Part shown: one piece after another, positions 4,798 to 12,664 of the stretch
Layout: each line of letters opens with the position of its first letter
Position numbering within the stretch: the stretch's first letter is position 1
Assembly: GCA_003166955.1 (NCBI GenBank)
Contig: PMUI01000019.1
Span: forward strand, 1-64,000
Length of the DNA: 64,000 nucleotides
Direction of reading: 5' to 3'
Source of the DNA: Acidobacterium sp.
GTDB taxonomy: Bacteria > Acidobacteriota > Terriglobia > Terriglobales > Acidobacteriaceae
Notes under the pieces: model-generated
Seen by the model: only the letters and a program-made list of their open reading frames with translations
Told to the model about the DNA's origin: nothing
Databases searched by the model: none
Program-made: the position numbers and the translations under genes

Positions 4798-5809
4798 TCC
4801 TTCAGGCGTGGGCTTTGATATTGCCTGCGGCAACAAGGCGGTGCGTCTCGACATGCCCGGGGAGGAGCTGCGCGCGAAGATCGATCTCGTCATGAATGAG
4901 GTGTGGGCGACGCTGAGCTTTGGCGTCGGACGCAGGAACCCCGAGCGCGTCGAGCACGCGATCTTCGAGCGCGATCATGCTGGATGGGACCTCGAGTCGA
5001 CGCGTCCGCTGCGCCAGAAGGCGGAGAACCAGCTCGGAACGATCGGGTCCGGCAACCACTACGTCGACCTGTTCACAGATGAGGAGGACCGTGTTTGGAT
5101 TGGCGTGCACTTCGGTTCGCGCGGCTTCGGCCATGGTATAGCGACCTGGTTTCTGAAGGCCGCGGGGGCGAAGGACGGCATGGAGGTTGAGCCGTGCGTT
5201 CTCTCCGCGTCGAGCGATCTTGGCGAGCAGTACATCCGCGCCATGACGCTGGCCGGCGAGTACGCCTACGCCGGACGCGACTGGGTCTGCGACCGTGTCG
5301 CGCGTCTGCTGGGCGCGTCGATTGTGGAGAGTGTGCACAACCATCACAACTTCGCCTGGCGCGAAGAGCACAACGGCGAGCCGTACCGGGTCGTCCGTAA
5401 AGGCGCTACGCCGGCGTTTCCCGGACAAAAGGGATTCGTCGGTGGAACCATGGCGGAGCCGGCCGTCATTCTCGAGGGTGTCGAGAGCGACGAGTCGAAG
5501 CTGGCCATGTACTCGACCGTTCACGGAGCGGGCCGCGTGATGGGGCGCCGCGAGGCGACGGGGCTGATCGACCGCAAGACCGGCGAGGTGAAGCGGGCGC
5601 CGAAGATCACGCGCGAGATGATGAACGCGCGTGTGGCGGAGGCGCGTGTGGAGCTGCGTGGAGCGGGCGTGGACGAGTCGCCGCAGTGCTACAAGCGGCT
5701 CAACGAGGTGCTGGCGGCGCACAGCAGTACGGTGCGAATCCTGCACACGCTCACGCCGGTGGGCGTGGCCATGGCCGGGGCGAACGAATTCGATCCTTAT
5801 AAGGATTGA
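4631..5809 (+). CDS. rtcB: RtcB-family RNA 3'-phosphate/5'-OH ligase
   Basis: The 392-residue protein is close to the length of E. coli RtcB (408). RtcB joins RNA ends carrying 2',3'-cyclic phosphate or 3'-phosphate to 5'-OH using GTP and Mn2+, repairing or splicing tRNA. Visible motifs are DGHLGYAVPIGG near residue 36, GVGFDIACGNK near 59 (metal Cys), GTIGSGNH near 136, HFGSRG at 160, VHNHHN near 235, RKGATPAFPG near 256 and STVHGAGR near 295, which carries the guanylylated His298. The start is the first of two close in-frame ATGs; the frame is closed by a stop at 4589. The neighbouring tRNA array makes tRNA end repair a reasonable role. No RtcA or archease gene is nearby. Confidence 0.92.
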   Translation: MKMMDNIPVWGEHEEKTLGQIRTCAATADRTALMADGHLGYAVPIGGVVAYKDAISPSGVGFDIACGNKAVRLDMPGEELRAKIDLVMNEVWATLSFGVGRRNPERVEHAIFERDHAGWDLESTRPLRQKAENQLGTIGSGNHYVDLFTDEEDRVWIGVHFGSRGFGHGIATWFLKAAGAKDGMEVEPCVLSASSDLGEQYIRAMTLAGEYAYAGRDWVCDRVARLLGASIVESVHNHHNFAWREEHNGEPYRVVRKGATPAFPGQKGFVGGTMAEPAVILEGVESDESKLAMYSTVHGAGRVMGRREATGLIDRKTGEVKRAPKITREMMNARVAEARVELRGAGVDESPQCYKRLNEVLAAHSSTVRILHTLTPVGVAMAGANEFDPYKD

Positions 5810-5816
5810 ATTGCGC

Positions 5817-5840
5817 AGGGGACCGTTGTGGCGGTCCCCT
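5817..5840 (+). terminator. GC-rich hairpin after rtcB
   Basis: GGGGACCG and CGGTCCCC form an 8-bp stem with a 6-nt loop eight bases after the rtcB stop. No T-run follows, so it is a weak intrinsic terminator or an RNA-stabilising hairpin. Confidence 0.4.
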
Positions 5841-5980
5841 CCGCCCACTGGCAGCATTCGAACCATCGGTGCTGGACAGCGAAAATCCGGCACTCGCTTG
5901 CGAAACACTTTGAAACTGGCCGCCGGTTCATTGATCCGGGTGGTGCGGCAGTGCTGGTCGGTTCGCGGGATGGAAATATT

Positions 5981-5992
5981 GCAGTGCAGCAT
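5981..5992 (+). promoter_or_regulatory. PhaR-type box upstream of the first SDR gene
   Basis: GCAGTGCAGCAT matches 12 of 17 positions of the palindrome found at 11907-11923 between the phasin and phaR genes. A further GCTGC element lies at 6001. This suggests the SDR gene belongs to the PhaR regulon; binding is inferred. Confidence 0.5.
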
Positions 5993-6037
5993 GTATTCTT
6001 GCTGCGATGCATAATGCCCTGAGGCAGGGTGAATGCC

Positions 6038-6910
6038 ATGGAATCGACTACTTTGCAGGAACAGCCGGGAGTGGAAGCCGAGATGTTGTTCACGCTGGAA
6101 GGCAAAACCGCGCTGGTAACGGGAGCAGGGCGTGGGATCGGCAAAGCCATCGCGAAGAAGCTGGCTGCGGCCGGCGCCCGCGTCATGGTCAACGATCTGG
6201 ATGAAGCGATGCTGCGGGAGTCGGAATCGGAATTCTCCGCTCCGGAGCGCGTGCATCACATCTGCGGCGATCTCACCGATCCGGCGACGCCGGAGGCCGT
6301 GGTGCAGGCCACGCTCTCTGCCTTCGGGTCGATCGACATCATCGTGAACAATGCCGGGTACAGCTGGGACAACGTTATTCAGAAGACAACCGACGAGCAG
6401 TTTCAGGCAATGCTGGAGATCCACCTCGTGACGCCGTTCCGCCTGCTGCGCGCGGCCTCCACCTTCATTCGTGAAACGGCCAAGCGAGAGATCGCCGCGG
6501 GCCAGCTGGTGATGCGCAAGGTGGTGAATATCACCTCCATCGCAGGCACGGACGGCAACCCGGGCCAGGCCGGCTATTCATCGGGAAAGGCCGGCGTCAT
6601 CGGTCTGACAAAAACGCTGGCGAAGGAGTGGGGACGCTACAACGTCAACGTGAACGCAGTGGGATTCGGCCTGATTCAGACGCGACTGGTGCAGGATATG
6701 AACGCAACAGGCGCAGGCATGGAAATGCACGGGCACCACATCCGTCTGGGAGTACAGCCGAGCCTGCTTGAATCGGTAAAAACCTCATGCCCGCTGGGCC
6801 GGCTGGGCACGCCGGAAGAGGCCGCGGGCGCGGTATTGTTCTTCTGTTCGCCCTTATCGGACTACGTCACCGGTGAGGTGCTGATCTGCGGTGGGGGTCT
6901 GCACTTTTAA
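6038..6910 (+). CDS. short-chain dehydrogenase/reductase, FabG-like, PHA-cluster associated
   Basis: A classical SDR of 290 residues with a Rossmann fold. TGAGRGIG (cofactor binding), NNAG, a catalytic Ser in NITSIAG, and YSSGK (Tyr and Lys) are all visible. The family reduces 3-oxoacyl-ACP or 3-oxoacyl-CoA with NAD(P)H; the substrate here is unknown. ATG 6038 is preferred over an in-frame GTG at 6029 because the AGGCAGGG tract lies at a better distance. A stretch of about 20 extra residues around 225-250 (METHGHH-like region before PLGR) lengthens it compared with FabG. The PhaR-like box upstream and the adjacent thiolase and PhaB genes suggest a role in supplying (R)-3-hydroxyacyl-CoA. Confidence 0.85.
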   Translation: MESTTLQEQPGVEAEMLFTLEGKTALVTGAGRGIGKAIAKKLAAAGARVMVNDLDEAMLRESESEFSAPERVHHICGDLTDPATPEAVVQATLSAFGSIDIIVNNAGYSWDNVIQKTTDEQFQAMLEIHLVTPFRLLRAASTFIRETAKREIAAGQLVMRKVVNITSIAGTDGNPGQAGYSSGKAGVIGLTKTLAKEWGRYNVNVNAVGFGLIQTRLVQDMNATGAGMEMHGHHIRLGVQPSLLESVKTSCPLGRLGTPEEAAGAVLFFCSPLSDYVTGEVLICGGGLHF

Positions 6911-6918
6911 CGGGGTGC

Positions 6919-7119
6919 TCACTCTTTGGCTGGGTGTTTCTGGGGCCGGGATTCGACGGTGTGCGGCTCCGAATCGGCATCCTTGGCGAAAAGATAATCT
7001 TCTTCGACAAGCCAGTAGACCTCGAGCCAATGGTCCAGGCTGTGTTCCTGACCGGAATCATAGGAAAGAGGGTGTGGCCTTTGCTGCGGGTGGAGGACCG
7101 GATCGAGGACTGTTGGCAT
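6919..7119 (-). CDS. small hypothetical protein (66 aa)
   Basis: ATG at 7119 is preceded by GGAGG at a 6-base spacing, a strong ribosome binding site. The acidic protein begins MPTVLDPVLHPQQRPHPL and contains a central segment HWLEVYWLVEEDYLF rich in aromatics. No signal peptide, membrane segment or known domain is seen. It is convergent with the SDR gene, with eight bases between their stops. I do not recognise the family. Confidence 0.6.
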   Translation of the reverse strand: MPTVLDPVLHPQQRPHPLSYDSGQEHSLDHWLEVYWLVEEDYLFAKDADSEPHTVESRPQKHPAKE

Positions 7120-7593
7120 AATCGCCTCCGGATTGCTTCTCAGGTGGAGTGAAAGAAGATAAGCATGACAGGCGAGGTCTCCGCTGTGACGACGGACACA
7201 AAACATCACAAATAGCTGGCCACCGCTCAGCCCCAGCTTCGTTTTGACACCATCAATATTCGTTATGTCAAAGCGCGCCCATCACTACAACTTTTGTCGC
7301 AGGGGATTACAGTACCTGATGTCCGCAGTCCCAATTTGCTGATTCCGCCGGCGTCCCTCCTTCCTTAGCTCAACGCTCCGGCAACTGCGGAAGGTCAAGG
7401 CCCGCGTGTTGCAGGGCACTGGTCCCCTCTTACCCTGGACTGCGATCGCACTCATCGGTGGTAACGCCACTATGCGCGTACACGTTCACTCTTTATGCCG
7501 GAGTTGCAGAACCTGGTCTTCTGCCCGGCCCGCTTCCGCTCCGGTGATTCAGTCTGCATTCACACCTCACGAACCATAGAAAGGAGACGGCCC
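7120..7593. other. intergenic region upstream of the thiolase gene
   Basis: About 470 bases without a convincing gene. A minus-strand open frame at 7285-7470 lacks coding character. The 3' end carries the ribosome binding site AAAGGAG used by the thiolase gene. No PhaR-type palindrome was found here. Confidence 0.4.
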
Positions 7594-8781
7594 ATGACTA
7601 ATCGAGAAGTTGTCGTCCTGAGCGCCGTACGCACCGCCATTGGCAAGTTCGGCGGAGCCTTGAAAGATATCCCGCCTACCGAACTGGCAGCCAAAGTTGT
7701 GTGCCAGAGTTTGCAGCGTTCGGGCCTGTCACCGAGCGACATCGGCCATGTCGTCTTCGGAAACGTCATCCACACCGATCAGAAAGACATGTATCTCGCG
7801 CGCGTTGCCGCTTTGCGCGGCGGAGTCCCCGTCGAAACAGCGGCGCTCACGCTCAATCGTCTGTGCGGCAGCGGCCTGCAGGCCATACTGACTGCTGCTG
7901 ACGCCATCATCCACGGCGATACAGATGCCGCTATCGGCGGCGGCGCTGAGTCAATGAGCCGCGCGCCCTACTGGCTGCCCTCGATGCGCTGGGGTGCGCG
8001 CCTCAACGATGCGACTGCGGTCGATGCCCTGGTTGCGGCCGTCACCGATCCTTTCGACGAGGTGCACATGGGCGTCACCGCTGAAAACGTCGCGCGCAAA
8101 TGGGGGATCTCGAGGCAGGATCAGGATGAGCTGGCCGTGGAGAGTCATCGCCGTGCGATGAGCGCGATCGAATCGGGGAAGTTCAAATCGCAGATTGTGC
8201 CCATCGAACAGAAAAGCAAAAACGGGCCCGTCATGTTCATGATCGACGAACAGCCGAGGTCCGACGCGACGCTGGAAAACCTGGCTCGCTTGAAACCGGC
8301 CTTCGATCCCGAGGGTACGGTGACTGCGGGCAATGCCTCCAGCATCAACGACGGCGCAGCTGCCGTGGTCCTGATGGAGCGCAGCGCGGCGGAGGAGCGT
8401 GGCCTAAAACCTATGGCCGTTCTGGTCGACTACGTCGTCACCGGCGTGGAGCCGAAGGTGATGGGGATTGGCCCGATCTCCGCAGTCCGCAAGCTGTTCG
8501 CGCGCACCGGTCTGGGGACAGATGATATGGACGTGATCGAACTCAACGAGGCCTTCGCAGCGCAGCTGCTCGCAGTGCGGCGCGACCTTGGCTTCGCTCC
8601 GGAAAAAACGAATCCGAATGGCAGCGGGATTTCGCTGGGCCATCCTCTCGGCGCAACGGGCACCATTGTTACCGTCAAGGCTCTGCACGAACTGAGCCGG
8701 ATCCACGGAAAATATGCGCTGGTCACTATGTGCATCGGTGGCGGACAAGGCATCGCCGCCATTTTTGAATCGATGAACTAA
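7594..8781 (+). CDS. phaA: acetyl-CoA C-acetyltransferase (thiolase), PhaA-like
   Basis: A 395-residue biosynthetic-type thiolase that condenses two acetyl-CoA to acetoacetyl-CoA, the first step of PHB synthesis. The active-site Cys91 lies in LNRLCGSGLQ. NEAFA, the catalytic His in SLGHPLGATG and the second Cys in MCIGGGQG are in order. The ATG at 7594 follows AAAGGAGACGGCCC; the frame is open upstream, but the extension has no family resemblance. It lies 24 bases before the phaB-like gene and is probably cotranscribed with it. It could also serve fatty-acid or mevalonate-type metabolism. Confidence 0.92.
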   Translation: MTNREVVVLSAVRTAIGKFGGALKDIPPTELAAKVVCQSLQRSGLSPSDIGHVVFGNVIHTDQKDMYLARVAALRGGVPVETAALTLNRLCGSGLQAILTAADAIIHGDTDAAIGGGAESMSRAPYWLPSMRWGARLNDATAVDALVAAVTDPFDEVHMGVTAENVARKWGISRQDQDELAVESHRRAMSAIESGKFKSQIVPIEQKSKNGPVMFMIDEQPRSDATLENLARLKPAFDPEGTVTAGNASSINDGAAAVVLMERSAAEERGLKPMAVLVDYVVTGVEPKVMGIGPISAVRKLFARTGLGTDDMDVIELNEAFAAQLLAVRRDLGFAPEKTNPNGSGISLGHPLGATGTIVTVKALHELSRIHGKYALVTMCIGGGQGIAAIFESMN

Positions 8782-8805
8782 AACCAACAGAAAGGAAAGT
8801 GTGTT

Positions 8806-9588
8806 ATGGCAACTCAGCTTCTGGACGAGCTACAAATTCCATATCTCAGGCCGCTGGAAGGCAAGGTCGCGCTTGTGACCGGCGCTTCCCGCGGCATCGG
8901 CCGCGCGATCGCCAAGGAGCTTTCCGACCGCGGAGCCGTCGTCGTCATCAATTTCTTTAACAGCATTGGCCGTGCCCAGGAACTCCGCGATGAGATCCAG
9001 AGCTGCGGTGGCGAAAGCTGTCTTATGCAGGGAGACATCTCGGATCGCCACGAAGCCCGCCGGATCATTCAAAAACTTCTGGAGGTCTATGGGCGGCTCG
9101 ATGTTCTCGTCAATAATGCCGGCATCACCCGGGATCGATCCATCCGTAAAATGACCGACGAGGACTGGTCGGAGGTAATCGCCACCAATCTCAACAGCAT
9201 TTTCTACTGCACCAGTGCCGCATTGCCCGCGATGATCGAACAGAAGTTTGGCCGCATCGTAAATATTGCTTCGTTCTCAGGACAGGCGGGTAACTTCGGC
9301 CAGGCGAACTATGCAGCCAGTAAGGGCGGGATTATTGCTTTTACCAAGGTCCTTGCTCTGGAACTGGCGAGGTATAACATCACCGCCAACGTCATCTCAC
9401 CTGGCTTCACTTCAACCGACATGCTGGCCGCGGTCCCGACGGATCTGCTCGACTCGATCAGGGACCGGATCCCGCTCCGGCGCTTTGCGCGGCCGGAAGA
9501 AATCGCTAAGGCAGCCGCCTTTCTAATTTGCGACGGCGACTACATTACCGGCCAGCAAATTAATATCAACGGAGGCATTTACATGTAA
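8806..9588 (+). CDS. phaB: acetoacetyl-CoA reductase, PhaB-like SDR
   Basis: A 260-residue SDR. TGASRGIG near residue 25, NNAG near 103, catalytic Ser156, Tyr169 and Lys173 (NYAASKGG) are visible. Its position directly after the thiolase and before phaC supports NADPH-dependent reduction of acetoacetyl-CoA to (R)-3-hydroxybutyryl-CoA; by sequence alone it could be a FabG. The ribosome binding site is AAAGGAAAG. Its end faces the end of phaC, with 11 bases between the stops and no clear terminator. Confidence 0.88.
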   Translation: MATQLLDELQIPYLRPLEGKVALVTGASRGIGRAIAKELSDRGAVVVINFFNSIGRAQELRDEIQSCGGESCLMQGDISDRHEARRIIQKLLEVYGRLDVLVNNAGITRDRSIRKMTDEDWSEVIATNLNSIFYCTSAALPAMIEQKFGRIVNIASFSGQAGNFGQANYAASKGGIIAFTKVLALELARYNITANVISPGFTSTDMLAAVPTDLLDSIRDRIPLRRFARPEEIAKAAAFLICDGDYITGQQININGGIYM

Positions 9589-9599
9589 CTCTGCACTAC

Positions 9600-10667
9600 T
9601 TACCGGGAGCGGGCGCTCAACCAACCTTCGATGTGCGGCCAGGTGGTCTTGTGCGCCGCGCTCCCGGCCATAATTCCGATGTGTCCTCCTGGGATTCGAT
9701 AGAGCTCCTTGTCAGGGCTCGTGGTCAGCGCAAGGATGGCCTCGGACTGGCACGGAGGTGTGATGTGATCCCCCTCCGCAATCACGGTGAGCAGATTGGC
9801 GCGAATCTTTCCCAAGTCGACGCGCTCTCCGCGCACCATCAGTTCGTTCTTCACCAGACGATTGTTGCGATAGAGCTCCACGATCAGCTGGCGATACGCG
9901 GCGCCGGCCATGGGGATGTTATCCGTCACCCACGTATTCATGGCCTCCCACGATTCGACCGCGCGCGGGTCGTCGAGTTTGTCCCACAACCTGCAGTAGT
10001 TTCCGATGTAGTTCTCCACCGGCTTCAGCGCTTTTGCGCCGTAATCGATCATCTCGCCAGGCATGTTGCCGAAGGCTTCCACCACCTTGTCTACGTCGAA
10101 ATACTTCTCGTCGGTCCAACGTGCGAAGGTCAGCCCATTGCGGTTGGAAAAGTCCAGAGGCGCCGTCAACAACAGCAGATTCCGCAGTCCATCGTCGGGC
10201 CGCATCGCAGCATAAATCGTGGTCAGAAGTGCCCCGATGCACCATCCCAGCATGCTGAACTCTTCGACGCCCGCGACCGTTTTGAGTTTGCGAATTGCGC
10301 GCGGCAGATACTCGATCGCGTAGTCGTCGAGTTTGAGGTGCCGGTCTTCCCAACCTGGCACGCCCCAGTCCAGCAGGTACACATCGTAGCCCTGGCCGAC
10401 CATGAACTCGACGAAGCTGTGTCCCGGGCGTAAATCGAGAATCGAGGGCCGATTCATGATCGCAAAGACGAGCAGCAATGGGATGGGATATCGCTTTTCG
10501 GGGGGAACTACAGGCGTGTACCGGTAGAGCTTCGCCTTATTCAGTGCCCACACCAGCTCTTTCGGCGTCTGGGCGATGGCGGCTTTGGTCGTCAACACCC
10601 GGCTGAAGAGCTGCAGCCGCTCCGCCAGACCCGCCCAAGCTTCCGTTGCGACGACAGCGTGGTCCAT
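9600..10667 (-). CDS. phaC: class III poly(R)-hydroxyalkanoate synthase subunit PhaC
   Basis: The 355-residue length fits class III (and IV) synthases, which need a partner subunit, rather than the ~590-residue class I. The alpha/beta-hydrolase nucleophile is Cys143 in the lipase-like box GWCIGA. The catalytic Asp is in EGDHITPP near residue 300 and the His in GGHIGIMAG near 330. It polymerises (R)-3-hydroxyacyl-CoA on the granule surface. It begins three bases after the phaE-like stop, so translation is likely coupled. Confidence 0.94.
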   Translation of the reverse strand: MDHAVVATEAWAGLAERLQLFSRVLTTKAAIAQTPKELVWALNKAKLYRYTPVVPPEKRYPIPLLLVFAIMNRPSILDLRPGHSFVEFMVGQGYDVYLLDWGVPGWEDRHLKLDDYAIEYLPRAIRKLKTVAGVEEFSMLGWCIGALLTTIYAAMRPDDGLRNLLLLTAPLDFSNRNGLTFARWTDEKYFDVDKVVEAFGNMPGEMIDYGAKALKPVENYIGNYCRLWDKLDDPRAVESWEAMNTWVTDNIPMAGAAYRQLIVELYRNNRLVKNELMVRGERVDLGKIRANLLTVIAEGDHITPPCQSEAILALTTSPDKELYRIPGGHIGIMAGSAAHKTTWPHIEGWLSARSR

Positions 10668-10670
10668 GGG

Positions 10671-11174
10671 CTAGCTCCGTTTCCGCGCTGGGGTTCTTTT
10701 GCGGACGAATCGGCCCCTGGCGCCCGGCCGGCTCGCACTTTCGGCAGGCACGCTCCGCGGATTGACTCCCTTCACGGCGGCGCCGCCTTCGCGGACCTTT
10801 CCCGCTTCCGGCGGCGGAGCCGGCTGGTCGCGGCTCAGCAGTTTCTCGATCCGATCCAGCTTGGCATCCATGTCATCCAGCCGCATCTCCACGTTGGTGA
10901 AGCGTTCCGCCAGCGCCGCCACCTCCTGCCGCGAGGGCAGCGACAGCTGTTGCAGAGCCTGGGTCATGGATTTGTCCATCGCCTCGCGCACCGGCACTGT
11001 GGCCGTCAAGTATCCTTCCAGCATCGCCCCGGTCGCCTGTGCGTAGGCCTCCGTGTTCACCGTTTCCACCATGGTCTTTGCCATGGCGTCGAGATACTTA
11101 TCGCGGATGGCGCGGAAAGGCTCGAACGGATCGTTCGTCTGCGATTGGTTGTTGTTGTTGTCGGCTTCGCTCAT
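10671..11174 (-). CDS. phaE: PhaE-like subunit of the class III PHA synthase (short form)
   Basis: The start ATG at 11174 follows AGGAGACAGCATCC; upstream frame extension is rejected. The 167-residue protein has a helical region (FRAIRDKYLDAMAKTM) and then the stretch LSLPSRQEVAALAERF followed by a coiled-coil-like RLDDMDAKLDRIEKLL, the pattern seen at the C-terminus of PhaE. A Pro/Ala linker and a very basic tail (GRFVRKRTPARKRS) end the protein. Typical PhaE is roughly twice as long, so this is a reduced version. Position directly before phaC supports the assignment. Confidence 0.75.
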   Translation of the reverse strand: MSEADNNNNQSQTNDPFEPFRAIRDKYLDAMAKTMVETVNTEAYAQATGAMLEGYLTATVPVREAMDKSMTQALQQLSLPSRQEVAALAERFTNVEMRLDDMDAKLDRIEKLLSRDQPAPPPEAGKVREGGAAVKGVNPRSVPAESASRPGARGRFVRKRTPARKRS

Positions 11175-11294
11175 GGATGCTGTCTCCTGCCCGGCCACAC
11201 GAAGCATATACCTGCCGGTCCGGACGGGCCACGGGTTCTTTCGAGGCATTGCTCACCTCTGCCCGCGGCCCGTCCTCCCTGCGCTGCCGGCCGG

Positions 11295-11873
11295 CTAACG
11301 AACCGCCATGTCCAGCAGTTCTTTCTGCGCGTCCACGATTGCGTTCACGCCACGCTGGATCGAATCGGCCGCCGCATCCACCGGTCCCCCATCCGCGCCG
11401 AACTTCTCTCGTGTGGCGTCGAAGGCTTCTTTTGACTGCGCTGCAGCATGATCCAGCACTTTCTTTTGCGTTGCAACAGCGCGCTCCACTCCCTCCTGCG
11501 CGAACTTCACGACCGTGTCCGCTGCTTTCGCCGTCTCGGTGGTACGCTCCTTCAGCAAATCTGCGATCGCCCGGTTCTGCTCCACCATCAGATCGATGAC
11601 GGCCTTCTGGGTCTCCGCGAACCGCTCGAAAGCGCTGCCTTCCAGATCCAGCATGAACAATCCCGGCGCTCCGGGCAGCTTCTTCACTGTCTTCTTCCAC
11701 AGATCTACCAGCTCGGCGTTCTGCTGCACCGCAACATCCAGAGCCTTCTTCTGGACATCGGCGATCCGTTCCGCTCCGGACGTCACCAGATTGGCCATGT
11801 ACTCGCCAATCTCGATCTTCTCCGGCTCCGCGGGCGCCGCCGGATCGCGATGAACCCTCTGCGTTGTACTCAT
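11295..11873 (-). CDS. phasin family protein
   Basis: A 192-residue, Ala/Glu/Lys-rich, almost wholly helical protein without signal peptide or membrane segment. Several repeats of the form AxxxQKxxxDxAxxQ appear (for example ADVQKKALDVAVQQNAEL and AVATQKKVLDHAAAQSKEA), as in phasins that coat PHA granules. The ATG at 11873 follows GGGAG at a 7-base spacing. The gene diverges from phaR, and the palindrome at 11907-11923 lies between them, which fits repression by PhaR. Confidence 0.85.
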   Translation of the reverse strand: MSTTQRVHRDPAAPAEPEKIEIGEYMANLVTSGAERIADVQKKALDVAVQQNAELVDLWKKTVKKLPGAPGLFMLDLEGSAFERFAETQKAVIDLMVEQNRAIADLLKERTTETAKAADTVVKFAQEGVERAVATQKKVLDHAAAQSKEAFDATREKFGADGGPVDAAADSIQRGVNAIVDAQKELLDMAVR

Positions 11874-11906
11874 AATGGCTCCCTGCCTTTCACCATGCTG
11901 CATTTG

Positions 11907-11923
11907 ATGCTGCACTGCAGCAT
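11907..11923. promoter_or_regulatory. candidate PhaR operator (17-bp palindrome)
   Basis: ATGCTGCACTGCAGCAT is a perfect inverted repeat around a single central base. A further half-site ATGCTGCA lies at 11895-11902. It sits in the 105-bp divergent region between the phasin and phaR starts. Known PhaR sites are also built from CTGC/GCAG half-sites, so autoregulation is likely. Confidence 0.7.
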
Positions 11924-11978
11924 GGGACGATATTACTCCGACGGGGCCGGATGTCAAGGGATAAAATGAAGGCCCGAC

Positions 11979-12572
11979 ATGCCGCCCAAAAACATCCTGA
12001 TCAAAAAGTATGAGAACCGGCGTCTCTACGACGTAACCAACAGCCGCTACGTGAACCTGGAGGACGTGGCACGGATACTGAAAGACGGGCACGACGTACG
12101 CGTGGTCGACGCCGCATCCGGCAAGGATATTACCCGCCTTATCCTCACGCAGATCATCGTCGAGGACGCCAAAGCGCCGGATTCCGCGTTCCCGGTCGAT
12201 CTGCTGCGGGAGATGATTATTTCCTCGGGCCGCGCCAGCCAGGAGACCGCGCTTCGCTACATGAAGACGATGCTCAATCTCTATCAGGACAGCTACCGGG
12301 CCATGTCACCGGCGGTCAATCCCTTTGAGTTCTTCCGTACGGGCGGCCCCGGCTCTGTGCCACCCGGTCAGCCCGCAACGCCCCCGGCCAATCCTCCTGC
12401 CGAACCCGAAGGCTCGCACGAGGAGGGAGTCGACGAACTGAAGCGGCGAGTTGCTGGTCTTGAGAAGCTGGTATCCAGTCTTTCGCCTAAGGTGTCGTCC
12501 GCACCCCGCAAATCCGGGCAGAAAAGTCAAAAAAAACGAATCCACCCTTCAGCAAAGCGGTCGAATCTCTGA
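11979..12572 (+). CDS. phaR: polyhydroxyalkanoate synthesis repressor PhaR
   Basis: The N-terminus carries the characteristic IKKYENRRLYDVTNSRYV signature of the PHB accumulation regulatory DNA-binding domain, followed by the second PHB_acc helical region up to about residue 110. A Pro-rich linker, a short coiled-coil-like stretch (DELKRRVAGLEKLVSSL) and a Lys/Arg/Ser tail complete the 197 residues. PhaR binds PHA granules and DNA and represses phasin genes when polymer is absent. It is divergent from the phasin gene with a palindromic operator between. Confidence 0.93.
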   Translation: MPPKNILIKKYENRRLYDVTNSRYVNLEDVARILKDGHDVRVVDAASGKDITRLILTQIIVEDAKAPDSAFPVDLLREMIISSGRASQETALRYMKTMLNLYQDSYRAMSPAVNPFEFFRTGGPGSVPPGQPATPPANPPAEPEGSHEEGVDELKRRVAGLEKLVSSLSPKVSSAPRKSGQKSQKKRIHPSAKRSNL

Positions 12573-12664
12573 ATCGACTTTCTCGAAGGGCACGGGGTGG
12601 TTCCCCGCGAGCGCGTTCTGCCGGCGGTTGCTATGCACAGTGGGGCGCACAAGCAGCGGACGGG

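Noticed and set aside
4802-6424. Minus-strand 540-codon frame opposite rtcB and the SDR gene
   Set aside because: It spans two clearly real plus-strand genes and is rich in His, Arg and Pro, typical of an antisense shadow.
9633-10433. Plus-strand 266-codon frame opposite phaC
   Set aside because: It is the antisense of the conserved PhaC core.
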